Source: Membranipora membranacea (lineage: Eukaryota; Bryozoa; Gymnolaemata; Cheilostomatida; Membraniporidae). Taken from it: a DNA stretch of 64,000 nucleotides. A model generated the notes under the pieces. It did not search any database. It was not told where the DNA came from and saw only the letters and a program-made list of their open reading frames with translations. Below, one piece after another: positions 50,501 through 63,923 of this stretch (position 1 is the stretch's first letter; every line of letters begins with the position of its first letter). The stretch covers positions 13,022,001 through 13,086,000 of the forward strand of contig OU612075.1 in assembly GCA_914767715.1 (NCBI GenBank), written 5' to 3'. Made by a program: the position numbers and the translations under genes.

Positions 50501-53500
50501 CTAAAGGGATAGTTAATATAAAGCCTGCCCCTGCTAAAGACTCACCAGAGTTTAAGAAACCAGGCATTCCTACACAATCAGAAAACAGACAGCTGGCAGA
50601 TGCTATCGCACTAGGCAGACAAGAGGTGGGTACCGGGTCAGTGCTTATAATGTACTGTAATAAGTAAGAATGTGATATGAGTTCACTTTCCCATAAGGTT
50701 GTATGTGTTGTCTACAAACTTCACATGATTAGAAAACAACTCACAGTTGATTTTATCCTGCTGAAATTCTACCCAAAGGAGCCAAAGGAAAGTTCTTAGA
50801 TTCTGCACTCACCATACATGATAGAGTGCCCATTAAATAACTAGCTTCATTAAGTTTTATTTGTAAGTTTATATTTCTTCATTCATTATTATCCTGAATC
50901 ATTGCTAATTATTCTGATGGTAACTTAATCATTAAAAACCATGTAAAACTGTATTTATGTCATTCTCACATCATTACAGCTGAGGCCGTATGCCAGGCGA
51001 CGCGCCAGTAGGCCTGTTCTTGTTCAGAAAAAACTCCTACCCAACCCACTGAATCCAGGCATGAACAAACAAACACAGAATCTAAACCTTGTCGGTGCTA
51101 CGGCTACTGCTGGTAAAACACAAGTGATGGACATCTCATGTATGACTATAGGTAAGCTTATAGGCTCTGGTCATTAACCTTAATGGACACTTACCATGTC
51201 TCATGATAGAATTCAGTGTGTGTGTATCCTTAGAACTTGGCAATCGATTAAAGGTACGAGTGTCCAGGCTTCTGTCTGCTGCTATCATATACATGCTTTC
51301 AATCCTTCTATTTTGGTGCAGGAAGTAGCGGAGTAAAGTATAACATAGCAGGGGAGGTGACCTCCAGTAGTGGCAGTAAGCCCAGCTCCCCCCTCAGGCA
51401 GGTCAAGTCCTCACAACCAAACTCACCTCTCAGAAAAACACTCAAGTCTATGATTACTAGTCAGACTTTTCATGATTTGAGTGGAGCCACCTCGACAGGT
51501 GACGATGTGATGAACTCATTGTCTCATCTCATCAGCTCGACGCCAAGCTCAAACAGGGCGGCGGAGGAATTCAACCAATTACAGGTAAGAGCATGTATCA
51601 TATGGTGTACACACATTTTGATATGGCTTATCCAGGCGTAATACATTACATGGAACTTAAACTACTGCTGCCACTCAGGCAAATCTGTGCATATTGAATT
51701 CTGTATAGATCGAAACTAACAAAATGAGGCTGCAATCTCAGGATTGTCACTTAATGGGGGAATAGTTTGCACAAACTGATCCTCAAAATCAGGGTATGAA
51801 ATTAAATATCTACATAGTGACATAGTTACCTTCTTACTAATAAACAATAATGACGTCATCACCTAGTAGGTTATTTTCATACCCTGACTTTAACATCAGT
51901 TTGTGCAAATTATTTACCCATTATGTGACAACTCTGACATAAAATCCGCAATTAGTTATCCTTGATCTTTACAGAGTTCAAACAGCACACATGTCCCTGA
52001 GTGGAAGCAGTAGTCCTAAGGTTCCACCGATGAGGTGGCATCGGAGGAAACACAATGGGTCAACAAAAAATCAGCAGATTTATTCCAGGGACCATACCTC
52101 GGGTTCCCAAACCTTTATTGGATGCATGAGAGATTGTATGAGTGAACCCACTTGGGCATCTTTTAAGGTACAGCGGTAGTTTCGAAGCTCATTTTACTTG
52201 CCACGCCCAGATCACAACCAGACGTGGAAGCTACCTTGATATTAATCTCTAATAACTGTGACATGCCGTACAGTTGTTGCTAATGTACTGTTTCATATTG
52301 ATATAATGCCTGTTTCAGTCTCTGATGACACATAGTATAAATAACGAGGACTCAAATGATATACTCACTCAAGCTATGGCCTCCATTAAGACCCCTGTGA
52401 AGAGGCGTATCACCCCTATGACTCTATCCACCACTGTAGAAGGAGTTGTGTTTCAGGGCTCTCAGGATAAACCCTCCACTGTGATAAACGATAATAAATC
52501 TCATCAGGTTAGTGAGCGGTGTTGCATGTACATGTTTATTATGATGGTTGTATTATATATCTTTAATACCAGAACTCATAATATTAAACAGGTTTACCGG
52601 TTATGCTCACCTGGTAACACTTCATAAGCATATAAATATTTATATGTGTATTCATATTCGCTGTGTGTAGTTACTTGCTAGTTTGCTCACATAAAATATG
52701 AATCATTGTCAGAACTTTGTCATGGCAAGCTTTATCCAAGGAGTTCATTGCTTTATCTTCTGTCCTCAACTGTGTAATACAACCGACATGAGTTCTGTAC
52801 CTAGATGAGTAACGAGACCAACATGACTCTTATATTTCTTTCAGGGCAAATCACTGAGCGACTCTATATCTGAACACAGTCTCAGCTCATTACTAAAAAG
52901 CATTCATCCAGGTACGTTCACGTGATCTATTCTACATTTGATGAAGCTGTGGAATGCATGATTTTTATTAATCAACTTCTGATTTGAGAGAGGTAACACA
53001 TAACTGCACAAGTTATAAATGCTCATCTCCATGCAAGTTATTTTACTATTTTATGTAATGCTGATATTTTTATAGCCAACCACAGTAGTACGGAGGAAGC
53101 GCTGCTTACTGGAGGATTAGAACATCACAGCTCTCCTGTGCATGGTCATCAGAGTACAGGGGCGGCTCCTACAGGATTCCAGGGGCTTATTAACGGGGGA
53201 GGAGGGGTAACATCAGGGATGTTACCATCTCAGAGTAAAGCACCTGATAGTCAGATGTCAGTTGACACACATCCACTACCTGTCAAAGATGCCTGGCTCA
53301 CTCCCGACATAGCTGTGAGTATCTGACTCCTCCCCTCCCTCTTATCAATGCTGTCCGTGAAATATAGACACATATCTCTGTGTTTGATCTTAGTTTGTTT
53401 GTTTTCTAAGATATGTGCCATATTTCTTTTTTTTATTGGCTGTTTATTGGCCAATGAGTACATGCAACATTGAGATGAAGTGTATACTAATTTATGGTGA

Positions 53501-54240
53501 TTGCAAGAAAAAAGTTTCGCTTGCTACCAAGTTCTACCGATCACATCCATCAACTGTCTGTTTTTGTCACCAGTCCCATAGTTACACCTGATGTCAAACT
53601 TTTTCATTCTTAGATGGTTGACTTCTCGTTATCGAGCTTGCTAGGTGAGAAATCTCCACGTCGTGATGTCACAGATCCGGCTGCCACGCTGTCGCTGAGT
53701 AAATCTATAACCTCAGCAGCTACAGGTGGTGTTTTATCTGGAGTTAGTATACCAGATAGACCTGCTAGTGTACTCAGTTCAGATGATACCCGAATGTCTT
53801 TCTTAAATAAGCTCGATGTTGGAGACCTAGGGGTAAGATTTATATCCTGTATAGAAATATATATATGTTTTCCTTTCTGTTGTCTGAAGCTATATATAAA
53901 TAAAAGATACTATGCATTCATGGAGGCAGGGAGGTAAGGTGAATCAATGATGTACAAAACATGATATAAATTGGAGTTATCCTCCTATTATCAAGGGGAT
54001 AGCAACCACATGTGAGTTTTCATTTATACATCTACTCAATTTTACCAGGGAGGGTAGGACACCCACCCTTCCCTGATTATACATGGTTGTGTTATACTCA
54101 GAGTTAAGTTATATCGTGATGGATACTTATAGATGGGTGACTCCACTCTGCCACATCTGATTGGTGGAGATAGTATTGACTACATGGCAAAGTTTGAATC
54201 TCTCGCCGCTTCGTTAGAAACACCTCAGAAATCATCCTGA
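44576..54240 (+). CDS. CRAMP1: Cramped chromatin regulator homolog 1
   Basis: Nineteen exons: 44576-44685, 45183-45347, 45571-45682, 46189-46327, 46685-46844, 47183-47238, 47661-47899, 48409-48568, 48790-48903, 49335-49495, 50037-50168, 50419-50625, 50980-51151, 51322-51584, 52319-52507, 52845-52911, 53076-53314, 53614-53832, 54133-54240. All phases close: 1004 codons, 1003 aa. Residues ~115-175 form the SANT/Myb-like domain (NWSDVDKDVFFQGVLT...DQIRSFYYRMAKNF). Exon 7 matches the conserved VELQPNNNAACQRM...LIETLEKKW block, exons 10-11 give LTMGCLYLLFGSPEKLVLDYEW (human VYLMMGKPSKLQLEYDW), and the C-terminus carries DFSLSSLLGEKSP and SIDYMAKFESLA. Family role: nuclear, Polycomb-linked in flies; in vertebrates needed for linker histone H1 expression. 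Human CRAMP1 is about 1270 aa; the shorter length is mostly in low-complexity parts. Confidence 0.95.
45348..45353 (+). promoter_or_regulatory. Non-canonical GC splice donor in CRAMP1
   Basis: Exon 2 ends AG followed by GCAAGT, the standard form of the minor GC-AG donor. Only this cut keeps phase 2 into exon 3 at 45571; the nearby GTAGAT at 45351 would break the frame. Confidence 0.75.
47358..47418. repeat. (TA)n-rich palindromic stretch
   Basis: About 60 bases of almost pure TA/AT dinucleotides in a CRAMP1 intron, able to fold back on itself. Confidence 0.85.
48082..48215 (+). repeat. Dispersed repeat copy (family R1), diverged
   Basis: Begins AAGAGTAAAGTATTCGCAGTAGGA in a CRAMP1 intron, matching the start of the other three copies; the remainder is weakly similar ('acctcagctagcaat'). 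Confidence 0.4.
49525..49564. repeat. Small hairpin in CRAMP1 intron
   Basis: CCATAGAGTTATT at 49525-49537 pairs exactly with AATAACTCTATGG at 49552-49564, leaving a 14-base AT-rich loop, 30 bases after a splice donor. Confidence 0.7.
51744..51931. mobile_element. MITE-like element, ~60-bp inverted repeats, in CRAMP1 intron
   Basis: TTGTCACTTAATGGG...TTTGCACAAACTGAT...TCAGGGTATGAAA (51744-51803) is mirrored by its imperfect complement (51871-51931). The interior is short and non-coding. Confidence 0.8.
51975..52167 (+). other. Possible cassette or cryptic exon in CRAMP1
   Basis: A segment bounded by TTTACAG and AAG/GTACAG, 193 nt, has an open frame rich in Ser, Trp and basic residues. It cannot be read in the frame left by the exon ending at 51584: that frame hits TAG quickly. 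Skipping it joins the neighbours perfectly in phase 0. It is therefore non-coding, or a frame-breaking (poison) exon. Confidence 0.3.
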
Positions 54241-56107
54241 CTGGACTCGAGACTTGAACAAATGAATCTGTCTGTACCCACAATCCATCAGCGATTACTG
54301 CATTCTTCAAAATGGATTCACTCTACAAACGTTGACATGACAACCGGTATTTTTTCGTGATATTTTGCATATTTTTGGATTGAGGTGGTCACCATGGCTG
54401 CCTACAATATTATCTGTGATAAAACAAGCTTATAATCTAAGTAAATATTTGGCTTAACTCTGCGCTGATACATTTTGGGCACTTTGATGCCCGAGGCTGT
54501 AAATCAAATACACCCATTACCTAACCTTATCTCAGCAGCTCCAAAAACAACAAAAATGGGACCGTTGATATAAGGCTACCTGTTTCTATATGTGGTAGAT
54601 CATGCCTCTTTGCTTGCTGGCTATTGTGGTGCTAGATATCATAGCTTAAGTGATGGATAGTGTTGCCGAATACTAAATAACTTGCCTTTTGTGGGCCAGC
54701 TGCCAGTATACATTTATACATATTTTGTGGTGTAAATTTTGAATAGTGAACAACAAACTGCATAGACAATGTAGCTAATCATTATTTTACTTTATATTTC
54801 AATACTGGACCATAAGTAGCAGTGTATGTACAGTAAGCCGATATTAATCTGTGTTTTTATTTTTATCTATGGCTTGTGAGAAACAAGCTAAGGTGACTAA
54901 AACCTAATCACAATCTCAGGTGTGTAAAAGTCATGTTATTTTTGTATATTAAAATTAAAATGAATGTGCTTCGATAATCAATTAAAAATGACCTTTACTG
55001 TGAACATAAGTCGGGGAAAGAGAGTCCGGGGTTTGTAACAGGTGTTCCAACTTGGACACAGGCGTTGCATAAACAAGTAATAAGTCTAGTATTTGACAGT
55101 TGATGGTTTTGGCGTACTTCTCATCGGTTCTAGGGTGTTCGGGAGTATATGAGAGCAGTTATAACAACGACAGCAGCTGTACCTGTGTGTGGAAGGTGCA
55201 CTCATGGTGACCAAGTATTTGACCATACCGTTATTTTCGCTTGCTGTCCCATTCAGAGAATTCACTCACTCCAATTACCAAAATCAAAGACCATCATTCC
55301 AATCACGATTTCACATGTATGGTCAAGAAATTTTTACCAAAGATATCAGATTGTACCGTTGGGTACATTGAAAATTATGTATAAAGAGACTGGTAATTTG
55401 GGCTTTTGTTCTAAGTTAGATAACATAGAAAACAATTCACCTTCTCAATAAGCAGCTTTTCCAATTGATTTGCCTGTAAAAACAAGTGTTTTTTGTTTGC
55501 CGCATTTGTGTGAAAACTAGTATGGATGCAGTAAAGACCTGTTGAATAGAGAGCGTGTTGTTTTAATAAACACTAGCAGGCAGAATATCGTCAGTATAGG
55601 TCTGCAGAGCAAATTTAGAGCTACAGTTTAAATTACCCCTGGTGTGGTGTAGCCGTTTCGGAGGAAAACAGGATTTCACTACATTATTTAGTAAGGGTAA
55701 GTGTTTGTAGAAGTGTAATTTTATCAGCTATCTAGTGTAGCTTGTTTGTTTTGCTTTGTCAATTTCGTTTTTTAAGTGGTTGACTTGAGTATTTTCTACG
55801 ATGCCTCATTTGTAATTAGGTGTGCTTGTTAGATATTGCCTGGTGATACTGTAAACAATTGAGTAAGTAAACCCTAATTTTATTACTACTGATATTTAAT
55901 TGAATCTTAAATTCTGTCGTAAGAGGTCATCATTGAGATTCAACAGGTTGCCTAATATATATGATTATCGCGGCAGCAGCCGAGACAAACTGAACATAAT
56001 AAGCTGCTGTTGTTTTTGTTATCTACCTTCACAGTTATTGGTCATGTGAATGCTATAACTCAATTTTATTGAATTTTTGTAGGCAGACATCATCAGTAAG
56101 GATTATC
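54241..56107 (+). other. CRAMP1 3' UTR, then 5' region of the ODF3-like gene
   Basis: No coding exon seen. An acceptor TTTTTGTAG at about 56073-56081, 26 bases before the next ATG, implies a non-coding first exon of the ODF3-like gene upstream, position not determined. Confidence 0.5.
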
Positions 56108-59100
56108 ATGACGTTTGAGCCAACCAAACCCCGAGGCCCCATAGCGGCTATGTACTGTAGCCCAGGACCATGTTACGCTCTGCCTTCTCTGATGGGTAAT
56201 ACCTCACATGACTGTAGGAGCACACAACCTAAGGCTCCAGCTTTCCAGTTTGGATTAAGGTAAGTTTGCTATCTGCAACAGCCAGAACAAGAGCAACGAA
56301 AATTATACCATTACCAAGTGAGAAGTTACCATGGTTAGGAATGTTGGCGTCTGTGGAACTGAACTTAATCAAGAAACCATCCTTGACCACAAAAATCTAT
56401 TTTAAATGCATTGTATTTTTTTAATCTTGTCTGGCTGCTGATAAACTAATTTTAGGGAAATTGAAACAAACATTAAGACTCTTGGTTCATGCAGTCATTG
56501 AGGTTATTTTCGATTTTTTAATGGTCTCAAATTCCACAAGTTCTTACCCTTGAAACCATACCCTTATTCTTTTGAAGCTGCCGAAAAAATAATAGCATAA
56601 TGTTGAACAACGCATAACCAAAATTCTGATTATTATACACTGGCTTTGAAATTATACCCATGTATCTTTTGTCTAAGTTAGTCTACTCTTGATTTGATTT
56701 CTAATATAGGCATCATATATGATGTGCTTTGCTTAATGCTTGCCTGCGGGTTCGATCCCTATTACCAGTTGTCCCTCATGATTTGCAAAACTCAGTCAAC
56801 ACTTGTTTGGAATGTTAAATATCAACCACATCATATAAGCGTCAATAGGCTAGTAAAATTTGATATAAATTTAAGTATACCTAATGTAGCATTGAACTTT
56901 TTGCTGCGAAAGAATGGAATGTCTGAAATTATCAGGGCTTGGTTTCTTGATTTGATGGATTTGTTCCAGGTTTTTACTCAAATTTTGAAGGCATGTAAAA
57001 GACTACGCCCATTTTGAGTTTACACACCATAACATAAAACTGAATAGAATAGAGCTACAGAGATAATGTTTTAGAGGCCAATATGTGCAGCTTTTTCTTA
57101 TTCAGCCTTCGTAAAATAAAACCTTTATGTGCATAAATTGAATATTGAATCTTTTAGCTTGACAGATCAAAATATTTCTTACCACATGTGGGAGAGACAG
57201 AATACAATATACATATATATATATCTGGTAAACACTACCGTCAATTGTATTTGAATTTATTTTCAGACATAAGATGTACTCGACAGATAGCAGCCCAGGG
57301 CCTGTATACTCTCTACCACCTCTAAATAAGACACATAAACATGCCCTCCCTGAGTGGACTCTAGCGTCTCGTGAATTCCCTCCATCTCAAGCAAAGTAAG
57401 CCAGTAACCACAAACTGTCGTAAAACTACACTGTGTGCTGTAAGAAATATACATAAAATCACCGGGCAAGGAAATAACAACCATTTCCTTTGTTGTTTTT
57501 TGAAATTTGCCATTTCTGATTATGTTTTTTTGTTTGATTAGCAACTACAGCACAGTGCCAGATTTTAAACAATGATGTCTATGGTTTTAACTTCAGTTCG
57601 AGGTGTGAGTTTGTTGCGTAAGACTTAAAATATAGTAGGCCGCTGAATGCTGTAAGAATCTCAGGGAAGGAAATTTATCACATAAACATAATTATAAGGT
57701 TATTGCTAAATTAAGATTATGTGTGACATTGTATAAAGGTGAACATGGTGTCGCTGACTGACTGACAACCACAAATATTTTTCAGACGTCAAAACAGCAA
57801 GCGCTTTCTAGGTGACAATTTCTCGTTTGAGAGTGTTTTATTCATCAGATATCACAAATAGAACACACAACTGACTTTTGCCAATTAGGGCAAACCATAA
57901 AACCTCATCTTTTGCTGCTAAGAGAGACATTATATATTGCCAAGTTTCTTCAGTAATTATCACACTAGAGAGAACCTAATTTTTTTTCAATTGCAGAAAA
58001 TAATTGCGCACTCAAAGTATTCAGCAGTTACATTTAGATGCATAGGTCCACAAACCAAATAACTCATAAACATGTTGGGTGACCAAAATTCAATGAGTGT
58101 GACTTTATATGAGCACAATACAATACTTAACTGTATATCGTCATGGTTTTCTCAGGTTGAATGTACCAGGACCTGGTGCGTATGACCTCCGCTCCTCTGG
58201 TAAGGTGGTTAGTGAGAGTGCTCCAGCTTATACATTTGGTTCTCGAGCTAGAGGCAGGAAGTCTGATAATGCCCCCGCACCAAACAACTATTCACTGCCT
58301 CAGATCATCAGCCAGAAACACATCACTAGACAATCAGCCCCACAGTTCTCTATGGTGGGCAGAAGTAAAGTCGGAGGCTTCGACGAGGATCTCAAAAAGG
58401 TATAATCTTCATATCTCCGCTTGAGTAAAACATGCTGTACGAAAACCTAGATTAATGTGAATGATTAGTAAGTCAATACAGTCCTTCATTTGAGATATAA
58501 AAAATTATGATGAAATCCAAATGATGTATTGCACGACATCATTGGCCCTGTTTCTTCTCATTTAATGTAATCTTTAATTCAAGTACCTGTGACATATATA
58601 TCACAACCATGAACATATAAATAAGTGTTTAAGGTCTCAAAATTGCTATGATTTCCTTTGTAGACCCCTGGACCATGTGCTTATAACTTAGCTGAAGGTA
58701 CTAACTCATACAAACCTAAGGCAGCTCAGTACAGTATCAGCAGTAGAACTTACGCTCCCGGTGATGGGACAATAAAACCAGGACCTGGAGCTCATTCTGT
58801 CGATAAAGTAAGTATATTATGTTACACAAGTTCAGTTGATGAAGTAAGTACAGTAGTCAATACGGTAATGTGTATAAAGTGGTAACAGATGGAAAAGAAA
58901 ATATTATCAAGCCCTCGGGATTACATTATTTTTGGCTACGGAGCTGAGTGTATTTAGTCTGAGAATAGATGAAAAGTATCCTTCCTATCTACAAATCAAC
59001 AAAAGTTGTGTTTGAAGGTGATTTATTTTGGAAGTCCGTAGTTTGAGCAAGTCTTGATTTCTACATCCAGATCAGGTGTTGCTATGACCATTCAGAACAC

Positions 59101-59276
59101 GTTAAGTGAAACTGATGCAAACTGCACCATTTTCATTTTGTAAGATGCTATTATTATGTACTGCCTTTTGCTTTTAGTCTTTGGGTAGTGTAGTACCTCG
59201 TGAGCCAGCATATAGCTTTGGAATCAGACATAGTCAGTACTGTGCACCCATCGCTGATATGGCAGAAGAAGAATAA
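56108..59276 (+). CDS. ODF3: Outer dense fiber protein 3-like, sperm-tail PG-rich repeats
   Basis: Five exons: 56108-56259, 57267-57395, 58156-58399, 58664-58807, 59178-59276; 256 codons, 255 aa, nearly the human ODF3 (CIMAP1A) length of 254. STPG-type Pro-Gly repeats, in order: SPGPCYALP (~18), SPGPVYSLP, VPGPGAYDL, APAPNNYSLP (degenerate), TPGPCAYNL, KPGPGAHSV. The start KPRGPIAAMYCSPGP matches the human RPRGPIMALYSSPGP, and GRSKVGGFDEDLKKTPGP and AYSFGIRHSQY also match, so the whole protein is colinear. STPG proteins bind the ciliary or flagellar microtubule lumen or surface; expression in sperm or other motile-ciliated cells is expected. Nothing looks broken. Confidence 0.94.
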
Positions 59277-60157
59277 AATAATAATAGAATCCGAGAAGAA
59301 AATACTGAGTACCAAAAGCCATCGACTCGTTATAATATGGAGTAACGGAATCAACAAACTAGAAAAATGGACTGATGCGAGCTAATTCCATCATTTTGCA
59401 AGAATTTTTGTTTATATTGGCACCGCTCTGGATTTTACCAGATGAACTGTTTGTTTTCTCAAGCTTTTCCACATTTATCCAGCTGAGAGGCTCCAACTAG
59501 ATGCTTAGGCACACTCTTCTGGACTCGCTCGTGTTGTGTGTTACCTGTTGCTGTGCAGTTTTCATGCTCAATTTCAAATTCACATTCACAATCCCTTGTT
59601 GGTTGTGCGGGAGTGATCGCTATTTTTGATAACAGTTTGTTTTTGTTTAATGCTTTTATTTTTGCTACCATATATCACTATTTATGATTTGCTCAATATT
59701 GATACTATTTATTCAATACTATTATAAAAATTACAAAAGTTATATAAAACAAAGGATAATATGACAATATTATAAAAACAAACGTATTATGATTGAGACT
59801 GAGCATTGGGATCGCTCATAGCAACCGTGGTTCACGACCACAAAATGTACAGCAGTATATTCAGTATGTTACTGCATAAATGCTGGATTTGGGGGTGTGA
59901 AAGATGTCAAGACCCAATGCGAAACAGTTATTTCACCATATCTAAGCACATTACGATAAATGACATACATTGTCTGGGCTTAGATAGCAACATTCAAAAG
60001 ATTTTGAAAAATGCGGTGGTCGATTCATCATATAATCGTAAACAATAGGCTCATACTTTCTCACTCAACTCCTATTTATGATTATATCATTTATTGATGA
60101 CATTATTCATCGTGCAGTAGTTGGCTTTGAACTGAGGGCTCTGCATTTTATCGTCAA
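59277..60157. other. Convergent 3' flanks of the ODF3-like and ALDH genes
   Basis: AT-rich, no supported exon. An AATAAA overlaps the ODF3-like stop region (59271-59276) and others occur nearby, so 3' UTRs are probably short. Confidence 0.5.
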
Positions 60158-63100
60158 TTATGAGTTCTTCTTCTGAACAGACATCATAACAGTCTTCATC
60201 TCACAATATTCTTTCAAAGCATCCTCTCCTCTAAAAAGGTCAAATTAGATAAATCAATGCATCTCTGAACAAAATGAGAGGTAACGCAAGAACCAGGAAT
60301 ATCGCCCAAGTCCCCTCACTACCACTATGTTTTATGGAACGTATCATCACACTTTGTATTCATAGTAATCTACCATCGGTGACAATGAGAAGGTGCATAT
60401 TGTCTGTTTGTGCACCTCAGTTCATTAGTCTGTATGACAAGTTATAATTCAGGTACCTTGATTTATAACGTTCAACCATCTAGGTTATTCCCGAGTGAGA
60501 CAATGAGCACGTTATTTCATCAAGAGCCTTATACACAATAGAAAAGTGACAACAATGTTAACAGCGATTAATCCCAGTAAAGTTTGACTTACAGTTCCTT
60601 TCCGAATCCAGACCCTTTAAAGCCTCCAAAAGGTGTCTGCACACTCATACTGTCCGCACAATTCACCCTGAAATACAAAAAATGAATACATATCAGTTAG
60701 TTATCACTCCGAACTAGGCTTAGTAAATTCAGTTCACCAACATATAATTCAGGCGCCCTGATAAATTTTAAAGTCTAGCTTGTATCAAGTATCAAGGTTT
60801 GCTCTGGGCATTAGTGGAATTTTGTTTACAATGAAACCTGAATAGTTCTTTCTTAGACGCCCTATTGAAACTCTGGATTAACAAAATCCAGAGCTTTCTA
60901 TGTTTTAAATTCTAAATAAAGCATGTAGGTCTCCCGGTGCAAGTGTTTTCCTAGTTGAACTATGAGCATTTTCCAACCAAAAGTGGTGTACTATACGCTC
61001 ACTTACCATGTGATGCCTCCTTTGAGATTATGAGCCATGTATGTGGCTGTAGCGATATCTTTACTGAACACTCCAGCAGCGAGGCCGTACTCAGTAGCGT
61101 TACATCTATCCAATACATCCTCTGTATCTGTGAACTTCAGTATACTCTGAACTGGTCCAAATATCTGATAAAAGTAAGTGCAGACAAGGCTGAGACAAAT
61201 TAGTGGGGACATCAGGTGCCAATTTTAAGGATGAATTATTAAGAAAACATACTATAGTGTTAGTTTAAATTACCCATCAAACTTACAATGTGTACATTAC
61301 AATGCTTTTGGCCACAATATCTGCACTGCGATACACAGAAAAGGCGGGTGCATCCTTGTATGTACACAAATTTTGTGTGAAAAAAGATTGTTGCCGCATA
61401 GGGATTTTATCAGCAACTCACCACTTGAATCACATGCAACTCATTTAACACAGCGTTAGCAAATTAGGGCACATGGCTGTTTGCTATGAACTACAATTTT
61501 TTCACCGAGGAATTCATTCGACTCAACAAGTATAAAGTATTGGTTCCCAGAAATGTTCTACCTATGCTGCAATGATACAATATTTATGGCGCTTTAACAC
61601 TTACCTCCTCTCTCGCTATCCTCATATCATCTGTAACATTGGAGAAGACTGTGGGTTTGACAAAGTAACCTTTACCAGGTAACCTCTCTCCTCCACACTC
61701 GAGCTTAGCTCCCTCTATCTTAGCGCTCTCTACAAACTCTAATACTTTGTTCATTTGGGCTTCACTTATCTATAAAGTAAATAAAAGAAATAGCAGTCAA
61801 AGCGAGTCATAGTGAATTACATTTAACATAGATATCTGGATTCTCCACCCTCAGAAAATGGTACATTCTTGGGTTTTGGTGACATGATGTGAACTGGCTA
61901 TGCTTCATTAAATTGAACTAGACATGATTCCATGAAGTTTTATTACATTCTACAGCAGATAATAGGCAAAAGGATAAACTTTCATAAATTGGTCATGAAA
62001 TAGGTCTTATTTTCTACTTGGGGATAATAAGATATTTACCTCACTTCGCTAAATATCCACTTGCCACACTGATCAAGTGACTCATGTGTCTCCTTGATAG
62101 AAAGAGTATGAATAACTTGAGGTAGCCTAATATAAGTGTATTGTGTAACAGACAGAGTATAATTTAGGATGGCTACACATAAGGTGGTGGACAATGTAAG
62201 CGATGTATGCAAACATACCATAGAACCATTGTCACTGTCTTCCTTCCATGGATCTCCTGTTATTCTGTTCTCAGCACATGCCTTAGCTTTACTAACAAAC
62301 TCATCATAAACATCAGCGTGTACGAAATTCCTCGAGCCGGCGCAACAGTTCTGTCCACAGTTGGCCATTATAGCTCCATGGCAGTACAACGCTGCCGCAT
62401 CCACTGATAATACGCCAAAAATGTTTTAAAACATGTCGGCTGGTGAGCCATCTCATAATACATATTACTATGTCCACGAGCAAATCGTATGCTTCAGTAC
62501 ATTAAATTTCAGTTCATGTCTAGTAGATAACAAATGAAACGTAGTTTCCATGGAGAGCAGTGGACATGAACAATATGAATAGTTTGTTCTACTCAACTAA
62601 AAACATTGAAAGGAAAACTGAGAGAAGACAACATAAAGATGTAAGGACTACTCACAGTCAGCGTCAGGGAAGACCACTATGGGACTTTTACCTCCCAGCT
62701 CCATAGTTAGCTTCTTAAGATTACCAGCTGCCATCGTCATTATCCTCTGTCCTGTCTACAATTTATTCACATCAGACGAAAATTAAATTAAAACCGACAG
62801 TATGAAATACCAAGTTGTATAATTTCGAGTTATCCCCTCTTTGACATTAAACAAGCAACTCCAAGTTTTACAGAAATTGTTTGACAAATAGTTTGTAAAG
62901 TAAGATCAATGTGAGGGAATTCATTGGTAAAATTCAAAGTGAAGAGAATTTCTGCAAATATATAAGAAAGCAGCAGCATGCTGACAGATTACATTTGCTT
63001 CCTTCACTTCTATAAGCCAATTATTTCAGTCCTAATACTGAATGTAAAGACCACTACTTTATTATGGAAACCAAAACTTCACAGTAGATATGGAGAGTTT

Positions 63101-63923
63101 TGCTACCATAACATCTTCAAATTCTTAAATTAGATAATTGCCCACCTGAGTTGAGCCAGTAAATGATATCTTCCTGACGTCATTATGAGAAGCTAGTGCT
63201 GCTCCAGCAGTAGGTCCGTAACCAGGTAGTATGTTCAATACACCCGCAGGTAAACCTGCCTATAAAATATAAGAGCGATATCTAACAGATATCATAAATT
63301 GGGACTTAAGAGGAACTTTGTAGGAATACGGAATCCTTATTGCATGGGAATGAATGTTCATATTGACATTCAACTGATAATACCATATGCCAAACATAAA
63401 GACACTAGTTGAAAGACAGAAAAAAACTTTAATATGATTACAGCAACTGTCATCCGCTGAGTTCTTTTGCTTGGCAAATTTTATCAAGGGATATCAGCAC
63501 AACCAACAACGCAACCAACCAATCTGCCACTAAACACAGCCACAAAATAAATCATTTACACACAAAACAATGCAGTGATTAAATTAATGAAGATAACCAA
63601 AATCAAACCTCTCCAAAGCTCAACCTGCCGTTTTCCATCCATTCTGTTTCTCAACTATTAACACATAGATCAGTGTCAAACTCAGCATTCATTAAATTAT
63701 AACCCAACTAGACCACCTAAAGTTGGTTTACATTTGCTTTTATAGTTCATATTACAAAGAAAACTGCGAAAATATCACGTAAATAGTGTTGTACCTCTGC
63801 GAATAGAGCTGCTGTATGCAGAGCAGTGAGTGGTGTCAGCTCAGATGGTTTAACTAGGCATGTATTTCCACTCGCTAGAGCTGGTCCTACTTTCCATGAG
63901 AAAAGTGATATCGGGTAATTCCA
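60158..63923 (-). CDS. Aldehyde dehydrogenase, ALDH1/ALDH2 type (partial, N-terminus off window)
   Basis: Eight exons in coding order: 63795-63923, 63146-63259, 62656-62755, 62219-62403, 61605-61769, 61007-61164, 60593-60667, 60158-60230; in phase, 333 codons including the TAA stop. Landmarks: [20 protein letters not shown] (substrate and NAD region), ISFTGSTQ (nucleotide loop), MELGGKSP (general-base Glu), GQNCCAGSR (catalytic Cys), EIFGP-type EE|IFGPVQ across an intron, and the C-terminal [20 protein letters not shown]. These are diagnostic of NAD(P)-dependent aldehyde oxidation in the ALDH1/2 group. About 150 N-terminal residues lie beyond the right edge, so cytosolic versus mitochondrial location cannot be judged. 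It runs convergent with the ODF3-like gene. Confidence 0.94.

Noticed and set aside
56749-56780. GGTTCGATCCC box suggesting a tRNA or SINE
   Set aside because: Isolated B-box-like match without an A box at the right distance.
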